NCBI GenBank assembly: GCA_002751075.1
Contig: NAOQ01000094.1
Location: forward strand, 39,552-63,055
DNA from: Ichthyophonus hoferi
Lineage: Eukaryota; Opisthokonta; Ichthyosporea; Ichthyophonida; Ichthyophonidae
Direction: 5' to 3'
DNA: 23,504 nucleotides
Positions within the stretch are counted from its first letter, which is position 1. Each line of letters begins with the position of its first letter. The notes beneath the pieces are model-generated. The model was not told the origin of the DNA. It did no database searches and saw only the letters and a list, made by a program, of their open reading frames with translations. Shown here one piece after another: positions 10,651 to 21,263 of this stretch. The position numbers and the translations under genes were made by a program.

Positions 10651-10841
10651 ACAGTGGCAATAGTGTACACATACATGACAACATAGCTCCGCTAAATGAT
10701 CGATCTCATTGTGCCATTACCACGTTTGGACCAAAACGTTTTAAAGCATTTCTTCCTTCTGTATTAGAACATCAAAGTAGTTACTACAATCAATTGTCTA
10801 GAGAATTAGGTTATGCGCCTCTAGGTCGACAGCTAACTATT
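10651..10841 (+). CDS. Unassigned coding-like exon running into the assembly gap
   Basis: A frame open from 10629 to the gap at 10842 encodes, from 10651, SGNSVHIHDNIAPLND, then RSHCAITTFGPKRFKAFLPS, YYNQLSRELGYAPLGRQ. It is preceded by a plausible acceptor (CCAAATTTAG at 10650). In that frame its phase (two bases first) would fit the phase-1 donor of lectin exon 9, which has a one-in-three chance of happening anyway. Composition looks like protein rather than AT-rich noise, but I recognise no domain. It may be the next exon of the lectin gene or part of another gene. Confidence 0.35.
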
Positions 10842-11418
10842 NNNNNNNNNNNNNNNNNNNNNNNNNNNNNNNNNNNNNNNNNNNNNNNNNNNNNNNNNNN
10901 NNNNNNNNNNNNNNNNNNNNNNNNNNNNNNNNNNNNNNNNNNNNNNNNNNNNNNNNNNNNNNNNNNNNNNNNNNNNNNNNNNNNNNNNNNNNNNNNNNNN
11001 NNNNNNNNNNNNNNNNNNNNNNNNNNNNNNNNNNNNNNNNNNNNNNNNNNNNNNNNNNNNNNNNNNNNNNNNNNNNNNNNNNNNNNNNNNNNNNNNNNNN
11101 NNNNNNNNNNNNNNNNNNNNNNNNNNNNNNNNNNNNNNNNNNNNNNNNNNNNNNNNNNNNNNNNNNNNNNNNNNNNNNNNNNNNNNNNNNNNNNNNNNNN
11201 NNNNNNNNNNNNNNNNNNNNNNNNNNNNNNNNNNNNNNNNNNNNNNNNNNNNNNNNNNNNNNNNNNNNNNNNNNNNNNNNNNNNNNNNNNNNNNNNNNNN
11301 NNNNNNNNNNNNNNNNNNNNNNNNNNNNNNNNNNNNNNNNNNNNNNNNNNNNNNNNNNNNNNNNNNNNNNNNNNNNNNNNNNNNNNNNNNNNNNNNNNNN
11401 NNNNNNNNNNNNNNNNNN
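10842..11418. other. Assembly gap (577 N)
   Basis: A run of unknown bases. Coding-looking sequence lies on both sides, so one or more exons may be missing. The stated size is probably an estimate from the assembly. Confidence 0.98.
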
Positions 11419-11521
11419 CCTATAGACAAACTACTAGTTCTACCACAGATTGCTATATCTATCATACAAACCGTGGTATAAAGAGCTGTATGTAGGACTG
11501 TGCATTATACCTTAGTGCTAA

Positions 11522-11713
11522 ATTTTTCTAATATTTGGCTTGGGAAGCCAAGATGTGGGAGGAAAAACAATAAGAGAAAGGTTTCATGGAATGCAATATC
11601 TTGGAACTACGGCCATTTATTTTGTCATGCAATCATTAAATTCAGTTCTTAAAATTTATTGTGCAAGGCCTTTAAGCAGGTTTATTGGTGAATTATGCAC
11701 CCGAGAGCCACGG
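11522..11713 (+). CDS. Unassigned coding-like stretch after the gap
   Basis: A frame between stops encodes FGLGSQDVGGKTIRERFHG, MQYLGTTAIYFVMQSL, ARPLSRFIGELCTREPR, then a stop at 11711-11713. A possible donor (CCACG/GTAATT) lies at its end. The stretch is less AT-rich than its surroundings. No family is recognised and no start codon is evident. It could be an exon of the same gene as the stretch before the gap, an old coding relic, or chance. Confidence 0.25.
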
Positions 11714-11942
11714 TAATTGGTTTTATCAATTAAAGATATCTGATTGGTTGTCAGTAACAAGATACTAAATATTAATTAGCACATTAAATAGTCATGTTTT
11801 TTAGAATCTGCATCATCTAAGCAAAACTCCAATGTACATTCATAACTATTATTTCAACATTAATACTATTAACCATAACAGCTTCTATTTAGTTAAGTAA
11901 ATATATTCATCATGTTTTCTTTTGCAATTTTTTTTAACTGTT

Positions 11943-12260
11943 CGTGTTCATTTCTATTTATCTCTGTGAATCTCAAACCCCAAAAGCCTATGAATGTGTG
12001 CCTTATGGCCATCGCCTTTGTCTATTAGGCCACGGGTAGGTGCTATTATTTTAAGTATATATAGTGATGTTATTAATGATTGATTGACAGGCCCGTGTAC
12101 TTCAATTTTATCCTGTGTATAGGAATCTTTTGCTGGGCTAGCGATAGAAACAATTCTTAGATCAGATCAACTTGTAAGAGAAGGTGTATATGATGGCTTT
12201 GTCTCTATATATTTACTACAATTACATGTGGCTATTACTAAAAAAGAAATTCCTACTTAA
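11943..12260 (+). other. Short coding-like segments, unresolved
   Basis: Two readings compete. One joins a frame ending YECVPYGHRLCLLGHG (donor GG/GTAGGT at 12036) to an acceptor at 12090 and encodes PVYFNFILCIGIFCWASDR, with a stop at 12158-12160; its intron would be only 55 bases. The other is a frame from 12122 encoding ESFAGLAIETILRSDQLVRE, with a stop at 12258-12260. They use different frames of the same bases, so at most one is right. AATAAA hexamers follow at about 12449 and 12473. Confidence 0.2.
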
Positions 12261-14255
12261 GTATATTTAAGTGCAATAGCATTTATAACACAGTGTGTGC
12301 GATCAGTGAGGAATACTGTGGTTTTGTGTATATAATGAGTGTTATTGCACTCAAAAGTGACTAAGCAATGCTCAGTGTTAATAATAGGAGAAAGGTCCAC
12401 AGAACACCAGCGCTTATTTTCAAGTGCCAGTAAATATATAGACATTAAAATAAAGATACAATTGTTATAGAATAAAGGCCAAGTATCTGCTAATCATTAA
12501 GATAAAGTATATATAAGAAATTCAAAGCTTTTTTTTAGAATGGTTGAAACGTTCTTACCCATGTTTGTCATTAGTTTTTTCTGTTACTTTAAATGCTATC
12601 ATTTTTAAAGTAATATGAGTTAGGCCTTTGTTGAGCCTGAATTGAACGAAGAAAAAAAAATATTGATAATTTATTAATAAAAATATGATGAATATAAATA
12701 AATAAGGGAACCGATTGCCAGGCATGAATATAATTATAAAGTATCACATCATTCATGACCCTCTTCTTAAAAAATAAAAAGGTTGCATTTTTCAGCCATA
12801 TTAAAATTATAAAATAATAATAATATCTCTCTAGTCCACTATCTATAGTAGTAGTGCATGCGATCGATTACACTACACTAGTCCAGTAATAAAAGCTTAA
12901 TTCTATGCATGACATTTCTATTTATAGTATAAGATTCAGTCTTGTACGGGTAGGATCTGCATGATACTTCTATATATGGTATGAGATTTAGTCGACATCA
13001 GTCTTGCATTGATAGGGTCTGGCCTATATTCACTGTATCACTCACTTCATAAATGGTTCCAATTGGTGACAAAAGAATTTCTTCTTATAGATGTCCCATC
13101 TTATGCTACGCAATGAGATCATCAGCACAAGAATGATCATAATTAAATATGAGAGGTTGTACATGTCTACCTAAAGCATTAATGCAAGAAAAATAAACAA
13201 GTACTTCAATAAGGATATAACGGAATAGGGAGCTAAGCTATGATTTGTGACATCAATATGATGTAATGTATGAGAAGAGTCTGTGTTAAAAATTAACAGT
13301 TCAATCATAATACTTCATAAATGTAATTAGTTGATGGGTTTTTGGATTGTGGTTATATTATTTATAAAGCTTCCGTAGATAGAGGTAGATAGAGAAGGAA
13401 AGAAATAGAGATATATAGATGGGTATAGCTGTTATGTAAACATACCAGATCATACACACTTATTTAGGTCATCGAAATATATAATGATATGCTACATATA
13501 ACACCTAAAGATGGACAGCTTATGCATACATAAAAAGACAGATATACAAAATTGCAATATATATATGGACATGTGCGCATATATATCTACTTACCCATCT
13601 AGCTACATAATACCTTTCATGTACATATTTCAGTTTTACTATTTTCAAACTGAGCTAAGAATTGAAAGGACTGATTATGGAATATTTAATAGTAAGAAAG
13701 TTATTTTTTAAACTTTTAAATGGAAACAATTATTGGCCAGTATATTAAGGATAAAGTAAGTATTGCTATGGCTCATCGTTGCAAATTCACATATTAGATA
13801 TTTTTAATCTTAATTTTTTAAACGTCAAATAGTGGTGTAGACTTTCAATTATTAATATAATACATTATAATATATAAAACGCAATGTAATATGATATCAT
13901 AATAATATACTACAATATTATATTAACATAGTACGATGGCATAATAACATTATTATACTGTAACAAAATTCTAATAATATTACACTATGTCATAACACCC
14001 CACTAAACACTACAGACATACAATACCAATGGCATTATACTATAAGACCCTAATAAACCATAAGCCAATCATATCCCTAGCTCATATTTAAACACACCTA
14101 TAAAATTGGTGAAATATTTATCTACCATACCCTGTCCTACTGAATGTAAAATGATGTTATTTATGACAACCTTTTCATTGGATAAAAGGTTAATTGGGTC
14201 ATTAGGTTTGTCAGTTAGTTTTAATATTATTTTCATTGGGTAACAATTTTATTGT
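12261..14255. other. AT-rich intergenic stretch
   Basis: I see no gene. It holds a two-copy imperfect tandem repeat (12907-13020), listed separately, and a very AT-rich patch at about 13840-13990 made of TAATAT/ATTATA-type words. The open frames at 12257-12445 (minus) and 13511-13711 (plus) lack family resemblance and convincing splice context. Confidence 0.5.
12907..13020. repeat. Two-copy diverged tandem repeat (about 55 bp unit)
   Basis: Copy 1 (about 12907-12958) and copy 2 (about 12959-13020) share, in order, GCATGA, CTTCTAT or TTTCTAT, TATGGTATGAGATTTAGT or TATAGTATAAGATTCAGT, CAGTCTTG and the ending AGGATCTG or AGGGTCTGG. Copy 2 has a small insertion near GTCGACAT. Confidence 0.6.
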
Positions 14256-14940
14256 TATTTGGTTGGTTGGCTTGTTAATTATCAGACTATTTTTCATTGG
14301 TTATTGAGAAAATTGAGGTATATAATAGGTCTATTAATTGTTGTGTTAACGTTTCAATGTGACTTGCTACAAAGTCATTACGCTACATTCTTATTGGAAG
14401 ATTAAATTTAAAGTATCATCTGCATTGACCTTCTAGGCCAAATTAAGTATGTCAAGCAGGATATAAAGATATCATTATAGGTATATGTACTATAAAAGAT
14501 TCAGGCTTAAGGATTTCTGTTATAAATTGTAAGCTTGAAGGTTTAGCATGGCAATCATAAAAAAACGTGGACAGAAGGTTTCTGATGCTTTTCAGGGGAA
14601 AGGCATACAGCCAGTAAAGTGTTTTATAATGGTTGTTTAACTGTAAATTTGTGGATGTTACTCAACAATATAAGGAGATAATACATACTATAATCTAAAC
14701 CTTCTATGAATCCTTAACCTTAAACTTTTTTGACGTGCATTGTTTGACATAAAAGGTCAATGCAAAGCATATTTTAAATTTAATTTTCCAACAAGAATCG
14801 AAGATAATGACTAAATAACATTATTGCCTAACATCATAATATTAATAAAAACACCAATAAAGCAATCACCTAACTCAATTAACCCACAACTCTATGAAAA
14901 ATTGCATTATAACTAACCAACCAATCAAATTATTAAGGTA
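14256..14940. mobile_element. Second inverted-repeat element (foldback/MITE-like)
   Basis: The left arm (about 14256-14546) and right arm (about 14693-14940) are imperfect reverse complements with a loop of about 145 bases. Matching blocks include ATTCTTATTGGAAGATTAAA at 14389 (right-arm complement ATTCTTGTTGGAAAATTAAA), GCATTGACCTT, TTAAGGAT, AAGGTTTAG, and outermost TTTGGTTGGTTGGCTTGTTA (complement of a block ending near 14933). The arms are clearly diverged, so it is old. No coding sequence inside. It does not share blocks with the element at 5645-6705. Confidence 0.6.
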
Positions 14941-15142
14941 TGCATGATGGTATGATGGTATGATCACCTCAATCTTACATGCATCCACTGGCCTCCACGT
15001 ATGAACAATCAATTTTATTACATCTATACACTGTTTTCAAATCTGCATTGGATCTATCAAAATGTTTAGCTTCAAAGTGACAACAAGGTAATATACAAAC
15101 CAACTGGACAACACCCACATATCACTTCAGCCGCCAGTCGCT

Positions 15143-15181
15143 AGAGCCAGGGCAAAAGCAAGAGCCAGAGCCAGAGCCAGT
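15143..15181. repeat. GAGCCA hexanucleotide repeat
   Basis: An imperfect run of AGAGCC units (AGAGCCAGGGCAAAAGCA, then AGAGCC three times). On the minus strand it reads as an Ala-Leu repeat (ALALALALAFALALATGG then stop) without a start codon. I take it as a simple repeat, not a signal peptide. Confidence 0.75.
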
Positions 15182-16823
15182 GCAATAAAGAATATTTAGC
15201 ATACAGTTTGGTCACTTTCTTCCTTTGTTTTTGTATTTTGGGTGCTATAGCACAGTCACTTCAGAATAGCATCGAGAGTTGTCTAGTTCATTTAGTGAGC
15301 AATAAGCCTGCAGTTAAGTAGTCACCATGTTAAGGTTTTTTTATATTCCTTTTTAATATATTTTATGCCCTAGGCAAAATAAAAATATTTGCATTAGACA
15401 ATCGCAGTTGCATCACTTACATAAGACTCATAAGAATCTTTGTTATTTATCCCCATGTACAGCACATGGCAGTTCATGGTAATTATAAGCATTTAATTGA
15501 ACTTATAAAGATAATAATACTGCATATTATTATCGGGTTAGGTTATACAATATTATTGGCATAAGGTAAGGATTATTAGAAAATAATATTTGCTAGCCAT
15601 TTTAAATTATTTAAAGGATAAGCCAGATAGATAAGTAAAGATAAAGATGGCTAGGCCAAAATTAACTCACGCTATTATGGTATGATATGATACTCTTCCT
15701 TGACATAGCCGGATTATTTCACCTAGTGCATAAAAAATATAAAAATCGAATATATGTTGGATTGCCACTTAACACGAATAGATTGCACTATCTATTTTTC
15801 TAGAATGCTTATGTAACAATAATTGCTATTATTATTAAATGATTACAACTACATAAAGAAACACCCAAATTAATTAAATATCCCTGTTTTAACATATATT
15901 TAATCTGTTTGTTTATTTAATAGCTGTATATTCATTGTTAGACATAAGGTCTTATCCCGCATATTTAGTTGGCGTGACCACTCTTTTGAGGCAAGGGTTT
16001 AGAAGCAATTTCTGGATAAAATAAAACTACCCAATTTCGTATATCTATTTGAATAGGCTATTAACTTAATTAGATATTTTGTATAGAAAACTCGATGCAC
16101 AAGCCACAATAACATGAAGACTAACTATATAAAATAACACAAACAAGACTTTAAACACATATTAAGTATACCATGAATATATTATGCGTTACTCCATCTG
16201 ATTATATAATGGTAAGGTGATGGTATACGATTAAATATCTAAACACTGGTGATAATGTACACAAACTTTAAAACTGGCATATTATACGAATAGGGATGTA
16301 TGTATTTAACAATTATATTGATTATAATGCTATTGTATATTGATAGTATCATAGAAAATTTTAACAATAAATTGTGATTAAATTAAATATGATAATATAT
16401 TTAAGTTAAACTATAAATAATTTTTATCTTTAATTTAAAATTGAGAACCAGTAAAACAACTGGCTTAATGTTCCAGCGTATTTACAAAATATTAAAACAT
16501 AAATGCTTTATGAAAGATGTTTTTAAAATGTTATTTTATAATCATAGTATACTATTCAGTTAATTCTCTGAAATAAATGCTATTATATATAATACATACC
16601 CTCAAAAGGTAAAGATGGCAATAGCTAAACTCTTTTAAAAGAAGCAATCTAGCAGTCAGTGGTGGTCATAGATTTAGGGTCCAATGAAATCGGTTAAAAT
16701 ATAAATACTTTCAACAGACATAAGCGTTATAATTTTCTCTCCAGTTGAGAGTACACAACAGATAATTACCTAACTACACCATATGTAATAAAGAAAGTTT
16801 GCATTCGTGAAAAATCATTGTAA

Positions 16824-16829
16824 TTTATT
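16824..16829 (-). terminator. Candidate polyadenylation signal of the DUF4272 gene
   Basis: AATAAA on the minus strand, about 260 bases after the stop codon at 17091. Plausible 3' UTR length, but the motif is common in this base composition. Confidence 0.3.
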
Positions 16830-17090
16830 ACATTTTAAACAAATGACAGGGTCTTATAGCATAGTCTACTGTACAATTCAATCATAAAAAATATTTTAGA
16901 GTTTAACTTAACCATGTTAGAATAAAACAGCAAACATCAATCCACGCAAGTCACGCAAGATTATACCGATACATACTAATATTACTGTTACATTCATATC
17001 GATACTAGAAAATTATTTCTCAACAATACCTTACTATTCAAGTACAATGTACAATAGATTTTAAAAAACGGACTCTATTGGCTACATGTT

Positions 17091-20000
17091 CTACTCCATC
17101 CAATCAAACATGCTGCCAATCCATCCTAAGGTGAACAACCTAGTCTGAGAGATACTAGCCAATGCTCCTAGAGTTGGCTTGTCAAGATCGCGATAGGGTG
17201 TAGTCCTAAATACTCCAAAGTCTGGCGTGTTTGCATTGTATAAACAAATATATTACATTAGTATTTATAAAATGGGAATTTCTATTATATATATGACATA
17301 AAAATCATATGAAGCTATAGGTTATTATTAATTTCATTAATTTTAAGAGAACATAGGTTAAAGTTTCAAAAATAATGCTAATTTAATTTATGTGGTTTCA
17401 CAAATAGTATAGTACGTAATTCCAGTGATTGGCAAATATTAAAAAACCATTCAGTGACAGTTATATGTATTTCTTATCTTTATAAGTTTCTGTAATATAC
17501 ATTGATGCATTTGACTTGTTTATGATAAGGTTTTCAAACATGGAAGATAACACATGAGCCTCCAGGAATCACGTATTCATTGACTGGGTGATTTCTACAT
17601 AAATGCATAGGGGTAATTAGTATATGACTAACATAGAGTGCACTTTGTATAAAGAGGGTATTGACCTGGTTAGTCATAAGTAAGCAAGTAAGAATGTAGG
17701 CATGTATGTATGTTTTTATGCATAATAGTATGTTGCAAGCATGTATATTAATATTTTAGGATCACCTACCGTTGTTGATAATCGTATTCACTGCTCCTTT
17801 CGATTTAGCTTCCATAGCACCCTAAGGTCACAGCAAACTGTTATTCAACTCGTACACAATATAATACTATATAGTACTATATAATGTAGCACTCTATATC
17901 ACAATATATTACCATATCCCACGTTATACCATATCATATCATATTTTAACACACTATAGAATCAATACAATACCACATACCACCACATTTATAAGCATAT
18001 AAAGAACACATAAACCAAGCCACCCACCGCCTTCAATCGTTCCTCATACTCTTCCACATCGTGACACCCTCTCACTTCCCCTGCTTGTTCATTAATAACA
18101 TTATCAGGATGAAGGACTTGCATATGAGCCCGCCATTGCCATGCCTGTGCACGCTCCAACATGGCCCATATTTCTTCCTGAAAAATGGGATAGTGTTTAT
18201 GTTTGATTATGTGTGGGTATATATGGGTGTACATATATATATATATGTATGTATATATGAATTGTTATGCATGTATGGGTAACTTAGTGCAACTGTAAGT
18301 TTAAGTGTATGTATATGCGCATGTGTTATTACGCCATGACAAAGAACTATAAACTTAACTGATTCAAATGTATTGACAGTATGCCATACTATAGCAATTA
18401 AAAACAGCAAAGTATTGTATTGAAAGGTTGATAATTATTTAATGAAAACATAAAAACATAGAGAGGTAATAAACCATTTATGCCAATAAAAGTACCTCTA
18501 ATATAGTGTGACATCTACCAATAATACCCAAAAGTAAGCTAAAAAAAAATATTTAAAGTAGAATAATAATAAAATAATAGAATAACAATAACAATAATAA
18601 ATGCAGCATTGATACCTCGTGACAATTATATATAAGATACAAAATGCAGATTAGAACAAAAAGAAAAAAAGAATACATAAATATAGAAAATAAACAATAT
18701 ATATAAACGCATCCCTAACACTGACACACCTATAAAACAACAGGTACATCATAGTCAAGGAAAAAAACGTAATTAATTACCTTGGATCTTAGGCCATTAT
18801 TAGCTAGCATACCCATATAGATAGGTAAAGTTGCCGGCCCTCCCACCATCACCTCTTTAACTAGTTTCTCTCTGTTGAAATGTTCGTCAAAGTCCGGAAC
18901 CTCAAGGCCTGGCGCTTTCAGCGCCCATGCTAGGATTCCTGTGATATGGTCAAAGGAAAGGGAGAGAGAGAGGGTGAAAAAAGTATGGAAAAATTATTAT
19001 TATTAACAGATGGCAATAACAGAGATTTAATGATTAAAAAAATGTAAAAAAGATAGAATATGTATTCTGTGTTTACGGGCTTACATGGCGTTTCTGTAAA
19101 AATGAAAAAATAATAAAACAAAGAAAGTACAAACAAATGCTATAGTAAGTTATATATGTATATATATGCACAAGTAAATATACGGCAGATTATGAGGCAC
19201 TAATATCCAAAACCATCATTTCTCTTATATTAACCCATAGCTATCTCCTATTGCATATAACCACACACCAACACAAATCACATGACCTTGTCTGTTCCAG
19301 CCATAGGTATACCTACACATATATATATACACGCATACACATAAATACATACTTATCCATACAAATAAAAACTCGGACATCTTCATAACATAATGCTATC
19401 ACATACTAACCTAACTGCTCCCAGCATCTCTCCCTTCTGGCCATATCCTTCATTGTCCATCTACCTGACTCTCTGAGAAGTAAACGGTTTTCCTGTGAAC
19501 AAAATAGGTGACATTGAGAAAGCCTATCGCATCGAGCATAGTTTAAGAAATATATACAGCATCCTATTGTACTCTCATGATGCTAAAAAAAAAGGTTAAA
19601 ATATAAAATGATGTATATGTATGCATGTGATCTATATGTGAGCATCTTGAAAGATATCTCCATAAGTATAGCTATACCTTCCCTCAATAACGGTATTTAT
19701 TTGTTCATAGAAACTTTTAACTATCAATTTAAGTTATTGTAGGGTTTATGTGATAGTGAATTAGTCACCTTAGAGAGAGGGAAAGAGGGAGGGGAAGGGA
19801 TAGAAATATTTATAGAAAAATAAAAACTACAATAGGGTAGAGATGTATATACCTTTTTGGTTACAGTTGGCACAAAGAAAGAATGTTGTACAGTCTTTCC
19901 TATCATCTTACAAGACTCCTTTGCATTTTCTGGTACAGCCCCCTGTTGTTGTACCAACATAGACTCTATACCTTGCCTAACCGCCATACAATAAACAATC

Positions 20001-20811
20001 CCGGCCCTTTTAGCTACCTCTGAAAGGACATATATATCAAGTTATTAAATAAAAAAAGGCGGGAAAGGTAGTAACGGGGTTTGATAAAGGGAGATTGAAA
20101 GCTTTTGAGCAGCATCAGCTCATAAAACAGCCTACCTAACAATAGATCATTATGAGGAATAGAACATGCACGTATGTGCTGGATGCCATGGTAAAACAGT
20201 TTAACGATGTTAAGCAATGCAATTTACTTCCTAGAGGGTAGAATTAAATTTACTACCTCTGCTATATTCAGAGTATATTAAGTGTATCATTGAAAAATAT
20301 TTTAATAACGTTTAAAAAAGTGTCAAGCCCCTTATGTCCTTTTTGTCCTTTTCCCCGGTATCATATCAACTCTTGTCTGATTAAGGTGTGTTAAGGGCTA
20401 ATGCTATTGGTGGCTGTGGTTACTCTACAACTCGCCTTGCACTTCTTCCTTTACTAAGTGTCTAAAGTATACCAATGGATCTATTTTAAAGTACGCACAA
20501 GCAAAAAATTATTTCAAAATGTGTCAAAATGTATATAGTCATAAATTATGTGTGTACTGGGCAGGGTATTTTCTTGTTAAAATCAACAAGCCATGGCTAT
20601 ATTTTTCTCCAAAATGTTTAAAGATTTATCTATTCATGTTCCTCGCTTGGGCATAGAAAACCCTCTCTGAAAAAACTATGTATACTATACTGTAGCTTCA
20701 GTTAAAGCATAAAACATCTTAATTGACCTTTAGCAATAATACAGAAACAGTATTATGGCTAATGACAAAAAAGATCTTACCGAGAGAGGTCTTCAACACA
20801 AGCTGGTCCAT
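17091..20811 (-). CDS. DUF4272-domain protein, complete seven-exon gene
   Basis: Exons in coding order: 20781-20811, 19853-20019, 19411-19492, 18781-18938, 18028-18177, 17770-17821, 17091-17221. They total 771 nt: 256 residues and a TAG stop. All six introns are GT-AG and all phases agree (1,0,1,0,0,1). The order of motifs follows DUF4272: an N-terminal helix (VAKRAGIVYCMAVRQG), then RRERCWEQLGILAWALKAP (the family's W-x-L-WALG-like core), LEVPDFDEHF, GLRSKEEIWAMLERAQAWQW, RAHMQ (the family's LRS-x-EEI ... HW block), and a late YRDLDKPTLGALA (the family's W-x-x-V-x-T-x-T-like end). No signal peptide or membrane helix, so probably intracellular. The biochemical role of DUF4272 is unknown. The ATG lies seven bases inside a possible acceptor (CCTTTAG), so an upstream non-coding or short coding exon may exist. 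Family assignment rests on remembered family pattern. Confidence 0.85.
18226..18258. repeat. (TA)n/(TATG)n microsatellite
   Basis: A run of TA dinucleotides merging into TATG units, in the intron between DUF4272 exons 4 and 5. Confidence 0.8.
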
Positions 20812-20817
20812 GTCAAT

Positions 20818-21262
20818 CTAAAGGAATTTTTTAACTCTCACTTTACACTTTTTTTTATTATAAATATGTATATGGCGTACTCCAGAAACTCTCTTTTAAG
20901 TAATCTAGGCACAATAAATGAGAAAAGAAAAGAAAAATATTATGTTGTTATTCAAGATGATAACAACAAATATAGTAATATGTATGAAGGAATGCTTATT
21001 AGATGAACCCTGGACATTTGTCCGATCGGACAAACTTGCATCTTCGACTAAAATTTTATTTTATTTTATTACGAGTCAATCATCGAGAAGCCTTTTAATT
21101 AATCGCATATTAATCTTAGTTTAATCAATATTAATCATCACTAAAATTTAAAATAGAACAAAGTTATTAGTTAAAATTAATTGTTTTAATTAGCAAGGCT
21201 TAATCAACATACCACATACAACCTATACTGATAAATAAATTTAAAGCTACATTCTTGTAATT
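20818..21262. other. Upstream flank of the DUF4272 gene
   Basis: The likely 5' region of the minus-strand DUF4272 gene. The plus-strand open frames here overlap its first exon antisense and are not believed. The stretch contains a perfect 18-base palindrome at 21017-21034, listed separately. Confidence 0.45.
21017..21034. repeat. Perfect 18-bp palindrome
   Basis: TTTGTCCGATCGGACAAA equals its own reverse complement; the symmetry stops on both sides (A before, C after). It is GC-richer at its centre than the surrounding AT-rich DNA. It could be a dimeric factor site or the tip of a decayed element; nothing more is visible. Confidence 0.8.
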
Positions 21263-21263
21263 C

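Larger units (their letters stand above)
14941..17090. other. Intergenic stretch with 3' flank of the DUF4272 gene
   Basis: No exon is apparent on either strand. A short GAGCCA-type hexamer repeat lies at 15143-15181. The right part, up to about 16800, should be the 3' UTR and downstream region of the minus-strand DUF4272 gene. Confidence 0.45.

Noticed and set aside
10794-11495. Long open frames on both strands across the gap
   Set aside because: Their length is made of N bases. Only the real sequence on each side can be judged.
11991-12035. ECVPYGHRLC read as a RING-finger core (C-x-P-C-G-H-x-x-x-C)
   Set aside because: One metal ligand is replaced by Tyr and no other ligands are found nearby; too short to support a domain call.
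12091-12160. CIGIFCWASDR read as the WxxDR motif of alkaline ceramidases
   Set aside because: The downstream Cys and the His motifs are absent, a stop follows at once, and the implied intron of 55 bases is unusually short here.
15143-15190. Ala-Leu-rich minus-strand peptide resembling a signal peptide
   Set aside because: It is a translated GAGCCA hexamer repeat with no start codon and an early stop.
18207-18410. Minus-strand frame through the TATG repeat
   Set aside because: It lies in a DUF4272 intron and is largely microsatellite translation.
20755-21006. Plus-strand 83-codon frame starting MANDKKDLTERG
   Set aside because: It is antisense to DUF4272 exon 1 and its donor, which fit in phase with six further exons; the plus-strand frame has no family match.
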